Below, one piece after another: positions 53,071 to 64,000 of a stretch of 64,000 bases of DNA. Below the pieces are notes generated by a model that saw only the letters and a program-made list of their open reading frames with translations, did no database searches and was not told where the DNA came from. The stretch spans positions 1,986,001 to 2,050,000 of the forward strand of contig NC_045144.1 in NCBI RefSeq assembly GCF_008831285.2. The letters run 5' to 3'. Every line of letters starts with the position of its first letter. The stretch's first letter is position 1. Made by a program: the position numbers and the translations under genes. Origin of the DNA: Nymphaea colorata (Eukaryota; Streptophyta; Magnoliopsida; Nymphaeales; Nymphaeaceae).

Positions 53071-54969
53071 AACCTAGTTATCTTCCTTCAACTTGAATCA
53101 TTCTATGTGTAACCAGCTGGAATCTACCATGGGTTGGAGAAGGGTAAACTTTATTACAAGTATCTAGGTCTGTCTCTCTCACTTTATGCCTTGTCAGTTG
53201 AAGTCTAGGATGAAGTTGTGGTTAAGGTGCAGAAAAAACTTTTCATATGAAATTCCAAGTTACTATAGTCTTCACGCAGACTTTGCCTCATTAAGGTTGT
53301 CATTTATCCAGTTCCTGCCTCTTGGTTAACAACAATCAAATGTCCTAAATATGTAATTAAGAAGCTAGAAGATCTCTTTGCTAGATTCTTATGGGAAGAT
53401 ACTGAGGATAATCACAAAATCCATATAGTGGCTTGAAAAGCGTTGACTCTTCCCACTAGTGACGAAGGATGTAATCTTTGGAAAATTGCTAAAACTAATA
53501 ATGCTTGTGTAGTATATATGGGATGTGTGATAATGTCTCAACAATGTCAATGGGAATATTTATGTAAAAACAAAAATAAAAACTTGAGTTCTTCTAATTA
53601 TCCAAATGCAAAATAAAGAGTGGTTGGTCCCCGCACTTGATATTATTAAAGAATGGATGAATTCCATTCCTGATATTCAATGGAAGATAAAAGTTGGCAT
53701 CTATGCTAAATTCTAGGTTGATCTTTGGACTAACTTTACTTTAGGTGATTAGCTAAATACTTTGGCATTGCCTGACTTCATTCTCCTATTAAAGAGAGGT
53801 GTCTTGTTATCTAAAAAGAGTGGAAAGTTTGTTGACGGTCTTATGTTGCAAAATGTTTACAAACCAACTTTTGTGAGGGCAAAGATCTTGTGTGGTCTGC
53901 CAATAACTAACCTATTGTTTCTAGATGTCAACTCTAGGAAAAACATAGGACCAACAGCCATGTTGATTGGCTTTGTGCCTCCATTCCAAGGGCATCTTGG
54001 TTTTTTAGGCAACTTTGGTAGATTGCTTACTGAAACTAGGCTGCACCGTATAGGCATTTTTCTTGCATCAAGATGTAGATGTTGCTTTGCAGCTATAGAG
54101 TCTCAGGGGCACTAGTTATTTTGTTGTTCTATTGCAGCTGGAATATGGTATTTTGATCTTATCATGGTTTGTCATGTCCAGAACTATGCCTCCAGACTTT
54201 TGTGCCAATTTCTTATGGTGGATGAGGAAAAAACTGTTGCAAAGAGTAGAAGAGATGCTGGCAGAGCTATTTTAATATTGTGATTTAGAAAGCCTTAACC
54301 TTTTATAATCAGTCTCTGTAGCTTGGAAGGACTAGACCTCTCCCTTTGTTGCAGAAGGAGGTCTAGCAGACCTATTTTGGAGCACAAATGGCCTGCTCAG
54401 GTTCATTTGGCCATTCAATTATGGCTATGTAGGAAAATCTTCAGCCCTACTTGGATGGCACCTACTAGAAATGGATGGGTGATAGACATTGTTTCTTTTT
54501 CTAGCCAAACATGAGAGGATTCATGCAGGGATTTTATTGCATGACAGTCAACAAATTAGTGCTCAAAGGTGTCTTTCCTCGAGTGATATAATTCTTGAGG
54601 GAATTGTCTTCCTGAATCAAATGTTTCTAGTAATCACAGATCCTCCTTTCATTGTGGAGGTTAGATCAAATAACAAGGGATGGAAGATATGGCTTCGAGA
54701 CTCCACGGTCAAGCAGTCTTTTGATGCTGCCTAACTACCTTGCCTCTGGAATATGATGGGGTGATTAGTAATTGCTGATAGCTTTATGTCTAAGGAAATC
54801 CTTTTGCTTTTAGTAGGTTCTGCCGATTTCGTACCTTGTTTGCACCCTTGTCTCTATGAGCTTTGCTTTTTTATGCTTGTAATTCTTTGATTATTTATTC
54901 ATTGCATACTTTTTTCACTATTAATGGAAGGGTCTCCCCAGCCCGTCTGCAGCGGAAGAAAAATCCTCG

Positions 54970-55247
54970 AAGGGATGTTTCATTGCACCTAATCTAAAAT
55001 CCTCAAGATTTGAGATATACAGATTTAAGGTCAGGCCATGGCCCTTGTAATATTAAATTAGACCTTTTCTCAATGGAAAAAAGGACAAAAGAAAGGTTTC
55101 AGGTGTGGATCTTAGGTCAAACCTAAAATGCTAAGTTTAAGAACAAGGATTTTACTATGGACTTTTTGCTACATCAGCAAAAGAATGTCTTACCAAATCC
55201 ACATCAAACTTTTGGATCTCAAATCTGAAACGATCAAACGCCCCTTA
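54970..55247. mobile_element. MITE-like element (about 280 bp)
   Basis: Left end AAGGGATGTTTCATTG, right end CGATCAAACGCCCCTT (imperfect inverted repeat). Inside are ATTTGAGATATACAGATTTA and GGATCTCAAATCTGAAA, words like those next to the 93-bp minisatellite (23267-23340). It sits just after the LINE end. Confidence 0.45.
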
Positions 55248-57056
55248 AAGAGCTAAGGAAATCAGAATCAATCATTTTCATTCAATAATCTACTGAGAAA
55301 GCTAGTCTTAACATCCATTAATATAGTTTCATCTATGAAATGCGCGTTAGGATGATTGTTTATGGTTACAAATTAGCCATTTGACCTTGAAACTTTGTCC
55401 TTTATTTCGATAACAAACCATTATGATTGTTTTATTCAGTGCTTATTTATCAAGTTTTCATCGGGAAAAACAGATTGTCACAACCATTTAGTGCAATTTC
55501 AGATTCATATACAACACAAATGCGAAGATCAACCAATAAAGGTCATCTTGACTACTGTCAAAAGCGTGTTGTAATTTATACCCTCCTTCTGTGTGTGACG
55601 TTTTGCTATTAATTGAGTCTTGTACAATTTGAGAAATCCTTTTGGAGTACTTTTATTCGACTTGCATTACTTTTATTATTGACAAGTGAATCACATTTTC
55701 CTAGTTGTTAGCCTCAAGAGAGAGAGAGGGAGCCTCCGCTCATGCCATTGGCACTTGGTCCTAGTTGTCTTTCTACTAGACGAAGGTCAAGAGGGTGCCA
55801 AACCAGCTAGCCTGTGAAAGATGTGCACACAAGCGTGAGAGAGAGAGAGAGAGAGAGATTTTCCATTGCCTAGATAAACATTTGACATCTTAAATTCGCC
55901 CACGGAAAATTTACCTCATACATGATCAGCTCATGTGATTGTTGCCAACAGTCTGAGTCCATCTTTCCATAAAAACCTGTACGGCACACGGAATGCAAGA
56001 GTTGATGCCCGCCTAGTCGATCTACACGTCAGCCGCGATTGATCCAACTGGCCATCAAAATCCACCGGAACATAATCTCGTCTGACAGTTCCGACACTAT
56101 AAGAGAACCAGCAACTGATATGCTGGTCCACTGGAGTCTGGCCTCCTCACAACTTTAAGCCAGCCAGACAATTTACATGTTGGCCTTCCTCTCCCATCTC
56201 TCTTTTGTATCAAGTCTGGAAAAAAAAAAAATATCGTATAAAATTAGCTATGATAAGCAGGTGATAAAAACGATAATTCGTTGGAACGAAAACAGTAAAC
56301 GATCACATAATGAGAAAAAGAGACGAACAATCAGTGACAACAGCATATGTTTGAGGTACAGACAAATTGATGGTTGACACTCCTGCATAACCTCTATCAG
56401 CCTTGCCAGTACCATGCGTTAGTAAAAGGTTCATCTTAGAAGGCACACACAAGGCCCACATTTTTAAAAACTCGCATTGATTTCCTAAACCAAGTCATAC
56501 TTCAGAACATTTCAGAACTCGACACCGGCCAGAACCATATAACCATCACCATTTCATATCAAACACTGGATCTGTATTTATACACCACGAATTCCTGCTC
56601 ATCATATATCAGAGTATGTACTGACGAATAAGGTTATCAGGTTCAATGATCACTATGATACACTAACTATATGTTTTGCATACGACAGTCAGAAACACAA
56701 AATCATGGTCAATACTAATTGATATCATTTGTGTCCATTCAAGTGGAGATCCGATCTTTGACCAAACAGAAAACTAAGTTCCAAAATTATGTAACAATCC
56801 TGTCTGGTTTAAATACGTGCATGTAGCTGACTCAGTGAACAAATCAAAACCATAGAATTTTGGATTCTTTATTTGTCTTATGCACCAATCAGGAATAACT
56901 AGCAGCAATACGAGCATGATGGGTCTGATTGACTCTCTGTCAAGTTTGTCCTGCATACGATTTCAAATGACTGTTCGGCTCATCTCTAAGAATGGAATGT
57001 AGGCCAAGCAACTCAATCCAGTGTAGCCCTTTTACAAGACACCGGAGCTGAACTAT
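55248..57056. other. Intergenic DNA and 3' flank of the 166-residue gene
   Basis: No recognised gene. Includes two GA-rich runs. Sequence immediately left of 57057 is the likely 3' untranslated region of the minus-strand gene; I could not pick one polyadenylation signal with confidence. Confidence 0.5.
55836..55858. repeat. GA microsatellite
   Basis: About eleven GA units. A shorter GA run lies at about 55718. Confidence 0.9.
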
Positions 57057-57159
57057 TTAAGATGATGAAGGACAAACACCGTTCCGGTCATGACCTGGGG
57101 GTTGCATTTGCAAGAGTGTATCGTTCACTGCCTGTCTCGTTTTGAAATTAACTATGTTT
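57057..57159 (-). CDS. Unknown gene, exon 6 and stop
   Basis: Acceptor after a pyrimidine-rich tract (CCAACAG|A), reading NIVNFKTRQAVNDTLLQMQ and ending NGVCPSSS with TAA at 57057-57059. Confidence 0.5.
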
Positions 57160-60100
57160 CTGTTGGCAAAGCAAAAGCACCAAAGGGAAATATCATGAAT
57201 TATACATTTTAAATCTGCCTGAGCCTGTGAACACCGAACAAGTTTTGTGTTAAGGAAAAAAAGCAAGCTTGTTCCTAGGTGGTTCTCAATATCCAACTAC
57301 AGGTTCAACTTGTTCATTTCACGAGATTACTTTCAGTTACCCATAAACCAATAAGTCGGTAGTCCATAACAGAAAACTGTTCATCCATTACCCAGGAAGC
57401 ACAGAAAACGTGAACAGCTTGGACTTTGGAACCAATGAGTTAAAATTTGTGCCAATCTTGACTTTGTGAAGTCAAAAAACATCTCAAAAATGGTGCCACC
57501 AACCTCATATCCATGGATATATCATATCTGGAATTATCATTACTGGTCAACCCATGCGAAAGGAAAAGATAGAAGAGATAATACCCCCAGTGTAATTTCT
57601 GGCGTTTTCTCCATGGATAAGATGGTGAATCTTCATTCTGGCCAAAAGATAATCTGCATTAGAGAGATAAAAACCATAGCCTAACTAGATATAAAGTTAT
57701 AAATTACTATAAATGCAACCCAACAACTATAAAGAGAAAATGAATAAATTTCAAACAGTGCAGAATAGAGGCATATTTAGAATCCAAAAAAAATTACTAA
57801 TAAAAATGATATCACAAGGAAAAATATTTCAAAAGTTTTCGGAAAAAGAGGAAATACCATCTTATATCTTGTCAATTTTAGGAGTTACCGCAATTGGATT
57901 ATTCTTGCATTTCCAATCTTAGCAACACGTTATGGCACCTTTAAAAAAATTCATGCAACGGCAACAGCGAGGATTAGGAAGCGATCATAATAAAGATAAA
58001 TGGTCCATTTACTCTGCTCAAGCAGAAATTTTAAATTTCCTCCTCAATACATTGAAGCCTTGAAGGTATGATTTTTGATTGGTAAAACTTCAAAGCAATT
58101 GTCATCAGTACTGTTCTAGCCTTCTAGGCAAGGTTTTTCTTTGGGGCCTTTTTCTTTTCAAAATGTGGTTTCCTAGGACAAACATAAAAAACTCGACATG
58201 TTTATATTTGTAACATAATAGATTTCGGAATAATTTTTTTCTGCAAAAAAAAAAGTTAGTTTCTTTGCAACATAAAAGGGAAAAACAAAAGTAAATCATA
58301 TTCTTAAAAATATTAAAAAAGGGGAACTCTTGAAAGTCTTTGGAATACCCTGAGAAATGTCAGGTATACCTTGATATGATATTGCGGTATCTATGTTTAT
58401 GGTAACTCTTTTAAAAGGTTTTATGATACTTAAGGATATTTGTGACTTCAAAAGGCCAATAATATCATCCCAATAGTTTCAAAATACTGGTGATATGATA
58501 CAAAGTGGTTCTGTCCTTCACATTATGAGAAACAAGAACAAGATAAATGGAAGCAAAACCAACTAAATGATTATCTAAATCAGTTTAACAAATAAATGAC
58601 AATATTTGATTGTAGATATACAAGGTTAACATTCCCTCAACTGCTATATCTGATACAGTCCTGAGGTTTTGGGTCCACGTTTTGTTTTCTTGTGAAAGAT
58701 TTACATAAACAGGTATGACTTTTGAACAGCTAACTAAAAAATGAGGTTTGAATATGTTACTTTAACTGCTTAAATTGCACATAAAGAAGCAGTTAATAAA
58801 AGGAAGTAAACTTAAGTGTGATCTGGTATACCACCAAAAGTTAGGCATTTGTTTGTACAATTCCTTGTTTTTCAATCTTATCCAATATTACCAATAACTG
58901 CTTTACGTGTTTACAAAAAATATGTTGAATAATGCAGAGTGTCTGACCAACTTGAATTAAGCCAAAACTTTTTTGAAGTTTATTGTGTAAAGGGAAGAAA
59001 TCCTATTCAATATTACCAAACAGATGCACAGTGTTCAGAAAAATATGTTGTCAACTTGAATTTAGCCATAAAAACAATTTATAACCCAGTGAATTAGAGA
59101 CAAGACTAGCACAATATCCAACATAGGGAACCAAGTGAAAATTGAACACTGTCTGCTGATTTCATGCATGGAGTGAAGCCTGTGACTTTCTACATATAGT
59201 TTTTACTACCAAAAGAAGAGGGATGCAAATGGATTAGTCAAAAGAGAAAATGGAGTAATCACCAGAGCCACTCTTACTTTGTCTGTGATACAAGTGGGTT
59301 GCATAGAAGCGTGAGCCACTGGTTGTTGTAAATCTGCATCAATCTTCTTGGTGCTTGCTTCCTTCACACCTGCAATCACAACAGAAATAAGATAAAGTAT
59401 GAACTTCAGAAAAAAAGTGCATTGAGTCTCGTCACACATCACCTTTTGAGTTCTTCTGGCTTTTAGAGCTAACCAGTTGTTTCATTTTTAAGCGTCTTTG
59501 ATGCAACTCCTGCCAAAATTTATGACAACTAATATCATGGCTGGATCACGGGCAATGACAACACCAAAGCTCATCATAATATAAAGAACTAGAACAGCAG
59601 AAAAGAGAAAAACAAAAAACATGCCAATTGCCAAGAAATAGACATAATTACAAGCATAACATATAAAAAATGCCATGTATAGCCTTGTGATAGTGAGACG
59701 TACAATGACAAGTTTATTCATACTTAATATTTCATATGCCCCTCATTTGCTTCACAAAATCTATGGTTTTGTTTCATGTGATTGTCATGAGATTTAGACA
59801 AGTTTCCTTCAAAGGGTTTAACATATAAATTTTTTAGACTTTTCTCTTTTTTTTTCTTTTGGTTGGAGTGTGTCTGTATGTCAACAAGAGCCTTGTTCAC
59901 TTGGCTAGGAAGTAGAACTTAAGCCCATCAGGTTGGCAGAGATCAAGGATCCAATGATAATGGAAAGGCATGCTCAAACTTTTATTTATGATCTTCCAGA
60001 AGACATGATGCATATATAGAAAAGCATTTTGCTAAAAGTTTCAGTCTGGTTATAACCACTCCTGAACTAATAACTTACTTGGGGTCCAATTGTGTCATCC

Positions 60101-62806
60101 TGGATAAGCTACAAGTCGGCATGTTGAGTTTTCCAACTAGCATCTCCTGCTCAGCGTGAGCTTCTTTGCTTTAAATCTGGTAGCTCCTCAATAATTTTGG
60201 GGGCAAAATGATGGTTGTTCTAAGACTAGTTTCTTCATAATTTTTTTGTTTCAGTTATCATAATACTCTAGGCATGTGTTAGTTTTTCCTCTATATTCTT
60301 TAGTTATTCTCTATTATATTTTATCAACATATGTTTTTCCATGCAAAAATACTTTTTTCTTACTCATCTCTGCACTTTTTATGCTTTTCAATTTTTATGT
60401 AGCATAGATTTTCCCAAGATTGTATAGAGAAGCTACTGTTATTGATTTTACCTTGATGAGATACAGCTGAACCCAATGTTTGAGACTGTGGCTTGCAGCC
60501 ATTGTAGAACTTGAGAGTGGTGCATATAAATTTAAAAGCACTTCATCTTGTTTGACATTAATAACAGAGACAACCTATTGGGATATATCTTCAGTTTCTT
60601 GATGGCATAGCCAATGCACCATCCAAAAGAGGAAGAAGCAAAAGCATAGAAGGTAGAAGAATGATAGACAAAGGATCAACCAACAAATTACTGTTAATGT
60701 GGTTGTCAAAGGCTATTATGAGACATAACAGAGTTCACAAAGGGAACCTTACAGTAAGGAATTTATTCCAAGTAAAAACTAGCTAATATACATCACAATG
60801 ACATGCTACTCAGGGTGTGTGAAAATAGGTGATAGAAGTTGGACATGCTATGGTACACTAACACGACCTAGCCAAGCACGAGTGAAAATTTTAATTGTTC
60901 AGAAGTTTTCTTGTGTTTAACAATATTTCAGCATGTCTGCATTTTTTATATATTTAAACAACAAACAGTAGTTTCTCGTTGAATTAAAAATGTCTACAGC
61001 TCTCTGTTTTTCAAAAACAGGAAAAGGATTCATGTATGACCTTGAGTCACCTGTTGGTTGGTATTTTAACTGAAAAAGTATTACACTACTAACTCAATGT
61101 TAAACTTCCTATCCAGACCACATGTAATCAATGACTTTATTTACCACTAACAGTATTAACACAACTAAGATTTTACAAGTCTCACTATCATGATAACGAC
61201 CTCGCAAAAAAAAAAAAAAAAAGAAGTTAGTATTTTTACAAGCTTGGAGGAAATCCTTGGCGAGTGCTTTGTGCAATCACGAGCAAAGCCCCAAAGAGCA
61301 TTAGGAGGCCTCTGGGTTCCTTAGTCTTTTCTGATAACAGTTACAGAACAATATGTGTCATGGAGAATTCAATTTCACCAGGTCCATGTCAGAGATGGCT
61401 CGTCTGGCTCATCTCCTCCTGAAACCCACACAATGCCCCTTTCTTAGGTCCAGGAGTAGTATCAGGCACGCCCCAGTGGCTCGAAGAAAGCACAGATATT
61501 CATATGTATATTAAGTGAAGTTGTACAAGAAACTTTTACCAATCTATTACCATTTACCAGATACTCAGTAAACTATACCTATAGGAAATTAGGAATGTGA
61601 CAATGTCTGTCTTGTCATTGTTAAGAGCTGTTCCTAGCATCCAGTGACATTCAATCTCAGTTTCACAGTTAGCGCATCAAATCAATTCCTAAACCTATTT
61701 TTATCTTTCTCTTTCCTTTTTGTGAAATAGCCTCACAAAGAATTACATATTAGATGGATAAAAGTTACTCGGACCTATATGTCATACAAGAACTGTGGTC
61801 ATCTTCTGAGTATATCTCTTTAAACGTTGCCGTATGGAAGATTTATCAACAAGGACTGGACTATTGCAGTTAGGGTATTTTATATGTAACAAGCCTCATC
61901 CCTTTCGTATAGGAGGCTCATAAAACTTCATGCAATGCAATTCCTTATTGAGGAAATGTTTAACTTTGTAGGGAACCTAAACATGTTAGCAACTTCATAT
62001 GTGAACTCCTATTTCGTCACGAGTTTTTCCAAAATATTATAACTTTATTTGGTTGTCAATCTAGTAAAAACTGAATAATTATACCGTAAAAAAAAAATCT
62101 TCCCAGCACAAACTTGGACTGTTAACTTGGACGTGATGAACACAAAAGATATAAATATTTAATTTCAACACTGTGGTCACTGGTCAACACTAAAACATGA
62201 AAAGAAACAGATGCAGAAGAAACGACAGATATAGAAAAGAAAATCAAGAAATCATACTCATCGAGAAATCAAATGGCCGCGGGAAATTTATCTCGTAAGA
62301 AGTTAACTCGTTCAGCAAAAATGAAGTGAAGTCAAGTCCCTGTGCTGTGATTATCAGAAAGGAGTGGTAAGAAGGATATTACCGTGAAAAGAAGCTGAAC
62401 GTATTTTCAAAAGATTAAAGGAAAAAGCGAAAATAAACTAACTAAAGCCGAAATCTTCAAGACTTTCCCACAGAAACCAGATGCAGAAAATAACGGAGCT
62501 CAGAAAATTATTGGTTACAAAACCAAGGAATGAAACCAAGTGAGTATATCAAAATTCAATGTGAATACAGAAAGTAAGACACATGGGGCAAACGATAATT
62601 AAATTCCGGCATGAAAGAAGAAACTGAAAATTGATTGCACAGGGGAAAAACAAGTAAGAAGAGGGAACCTTGAGCTTGTCGATCTGGCCACGGGTGACTC
62701 TCGAGGAAAGGAAATCGGGATGCAGAGCGGGGGCTGCCGCCATCGCTGCCTCACGTGGGTCGTCGTGGTCGTCTGCCATCGCCCCTTCTCCTATGCTCTT
62801 CCCCAT
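57057..62806 (-). CDS. Small basic protein of unknown function, 166 residues, six exons (model)
   Basis: Joined exons: 62806-62669, 59509-59443, 59369-59278, 58688-58657, 57653-57585, 57159-57057. All junctions are GT-AG, all phases fit, and the sum is 501 nt ending TAA. Exon 1 has an acidic and alanine-rich start (MGKSIGEGAMADDHDDP) and ends VTRGQIDKLK. Exon 2 is basic (ELHQRRLKMKQLVSSKSQK). Exons 4-5 give KTKRGPKTSGL and EDSPSYPWRKRQKLHWG, two clusters that could be nuclear localisation signals. I do not recognise the family. Exon 4 (32 nt) is the least certain and rests on phase compatibility. The GA-rich leader supports the start. Confidence 0.55.
57585..57653 (-). CDS. Unknown gene, exon 5
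   Basis: Acceptor CTGCAG|A, reading LSFGQNEDSPSYPWRKRQK then LHW, donor GGGG|GTATTA placed at phase 2. Confidence 0.6.
58657..58688 (-). CDS. Unknown gene, exon 4 (micro-exon)
   Basis: 32 nt between CACAAG| and GGACT|GTATCA, reading KTKRGPKTSG. It was chosen because it alone in this interval is in frame and links the phase-0 end of exon 3 to the phase-2 start of exon 5. Confidence 0.4.
59278..59369 (-). CDS. Unknown gene, exon 3
   Basis: Acceptor TTGCAG|GTGTG, reading VKEASTKKIDADLQQPVAHA to ITDK. The strong donor GTAAGA follows directly. Confidence 0.65.
59443..59509 (-). CDS. Unknown gene, exon 2
   Basis: Acceptor GGCAG|GAG, 22 codons plus one base, Lys/Arg/Gln-rich, predicted helical. 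Donor AAAAG|GTGATG. Confidence 0.6.
62669..62806 (-). CDS. Unknown gene, exon 1
   Basis: Forty-six codons, MGKSIGEG to QIDKLK, donor AAG|GTTCCC. A longer frame reaches an ATG at 62908, but that leader is translated GA repeat and is unlikely to be protein. Codon use is GC-rich, as in first exons of plant genes. Confidence 0.7.
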
Positions 62807-62990
62807 GTCTGGTGGAAATGGAAAGAGAGAGAGAGAGAGGCTTGAAACATCGGCTTTTATGTGCGCGGATCCACGTGAAATAGAGATGTGGATCCGACAA
62901 CTGCACACCCATAATAATCGGGCTGGGCTGGGCCGGGCCAGGCCCGAGGCGTATTCTAGTACTGGGTAGCCCAGTGCCCAGCCCAGTCAG
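62807..62990 (-). promoter_or_regulatory. Leader and upstream region of the unknown gene
   Basis: A GA run (62824-62840, CT on the sense strand) lies in the leader. At 62921-62990 are repeated TGGGCT/GGGCC words. Such TGGGCY motifs (site II) are known in promoters of plant housekeeping genes, but GGGCC runs also occur in transposon ends, so the meaning is open. Confidence 0.4.
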
Positions 62991-64000
62991 GCCAAGCCAC
63001 CCGGGCTGTTAAGAATATCAGCCGGCTTTTACCCTCCTGATATACAGCCCATTGAACAAGTAACCTATAACAAAATGCTTACATAAATTACAATAGAAAC
63101 AAAATTTAATATCTTTATTATAAAAAAAAACTGTTTTCTATCTTTCCAGTTTGTAGCTTCACACATAAAAAAATTAGCATGCTTCACGAGTTTTTCCCAT
63201 TCACTTCCTTTACAAGCTTTTCCTATTTAAAATAACAACAAACCGCCAATATTTATAAGTTTGTGTCATTCAGAATAACAAAATAAAAGATGTTGGCAAT
63301 ATTAAATAAAAAAAATGCTATTTACAAAGGAGAAAAAGGAAGGTCCATAATTTGAACCTGTCAATGTTGTCTTTAAACGTAACCATTCAAAGTACACATA
63401 GAGACATTAGTACGAACACGAAGCAAGTCACTAGCATTAACAACATTAATAATTAATAAGCAAATAGTCATCTACATAATTGTTTGCATCCCCAAGGTTT
63501 ATTTTAGTTTTTGGAGTGCTTCAAAAAAAATTTATTTTTAACATGAGAGAAAAATGGACTCATCCGTCGGAACGAGAATTGACTATTCCCAGTGCTTTTA
63601 CCTACGGTAACCAATCTAGGAGCTATGTTTATTCTTGATGCATTTCGTTTTTGTTTGAACATCTTTTAATTCTAAATGCGGTATAGTGTTTGAGAAAATG
63701 TTAAAGATTTGATGTTTCAAATTTTCCAAAAAGTTTTGCAGAATCATTTAAGAGTGTAACCTATTTTGATTTGAAAATCTTTACAAACATAATTTATAAC
63801 CCTTTGAAGATCACATTTTTATGTCGATTTAGTGTTCTCTTAAGAATTTAAGTAGGTTTGAAATTTTTTTGCAATTCGGTCATTGATTGAATTTTGGTCT
63901 TGGTGAAGTCAACAAATAAAAGGTTAAAATTTTAAGTCTTGGTAGAAGAATATGTGAAAGAATGGAAAAGATGAAAACTTTAATCTGAAAGGAACAGAGA
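62991..64000. other. AT-rich DNA at the window end
   Basis: No coding frame of note and no repeat structure recognised. Confidence 0.6.

Larger units (their letters stand above)
43950..54950 (+). mobile_element. L1-type LINE, split by a copia element
   Basis: Left part (43.95-45.94 kb): ORF1-like sequence with NFPVHIWNH and EIAKLVGDVFVDA (about 44590-44680), then the ORF2 endonuclease start MNILGWNVRRLES at 45512. Right part (51.42-54.95 kb): pre-RT IKSHYIKEGDGHNVFFHSVV, RT (FKFISKVMVP, YTKIDLFKTYDRVKL, AYVDDLLFF), and zinc region SQGHLFCCSIAAG-like near 54100. The copia element 45943-51417 separates the halves. Many stops; dead. Outer ends are approximate. Confidence 0.8.

Noticed and set aside
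55931-56131. Minus-strand frame of 66 codons
   Set aside because: No homology, no splice context, and composition close to that of the surrounding non-coding DNA.
62807-62908. Earlier in-frame ATG of the unknown gene
   Set aside because: The extra 34 codons are mostly translated CT repeat (SLSLSL), more likely an untranslated leader.

Overview
This is nuclear DNA of a flowering plant. The evidence is spliced genes with GT-AG introns, a BRUTUS-type hemerythrin/RING gene (a family known from green plants), many plant Ty1/copia, L1-type LINE, CACTA and hAT-like remnants, and AT-rich intergenic DNA. The species cannot be told from sequence alone. The long TE-filled introns do not look like a compact genome such as Arabidopsis.

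Region by region. (1) 1-3.63 kb: two Ty1/copia elements. A plus-strand element (B) ends at 1058 and sits inside a minus-strand element (A) whose 5' LTR is near 3.4-3.63 kb. (2) 3.87-21.43 kb, minus strand: thirteen exons of a BRUTUS (BTS/HRZ) iron-sensor E3 ligase gene, assembled from homology and splice sites into one open frame of 1223 codons. The expected last exon (zinc ribbon and stop) is not in the window; elements A and B lie where the last intron should be. Introns 1, 2, 4 and 10 hold repeats, including about 4.6 kb of copia remnants in intron 2. (3) 21.4-21.7 kb: the BTS promoter region. At 22.16-23.18 kb there are eleven copies of a 93-bp minisatellite. (4) 23.2-39.6 kb: no intact gene; LINE pieces on both strands, three MITEs with target duplications, and two GC-rich islands. 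(5) 39.9-40.55 kb: a CACTA transposon terminus followed by a broken fragment of the spliceosome gene PRP8. (6) 43.9-54.95 kb: an L1-type LINE split by a full-length but dead copia element (45943-51417) with two LTRs, PBS and a perfect ATATG target duplication. (7) 57.06-62.81 kb, minus strand: a six-exon model for a small basic protein of 166 residues that I do not recognise, with a GA-rich leader and a GGGCC-rich upstream region.

How they relate: BTS is the one gene of clear function. In Arabidopsis and rice its products bind iron through hemerythrin domains and ubiquitinate bHLH factors of the iron-deficiency response. Everything else, apart from the 166-residue gene, is transposon-derived or unassigned. 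I found no sign of a wholly new system. The leads most worth checking are the PRP8 fragment beside a CACTA end, the homogeneous minisatellite upstream of BTS, the displaced last exon of BTS, and the unrecognised small gene.
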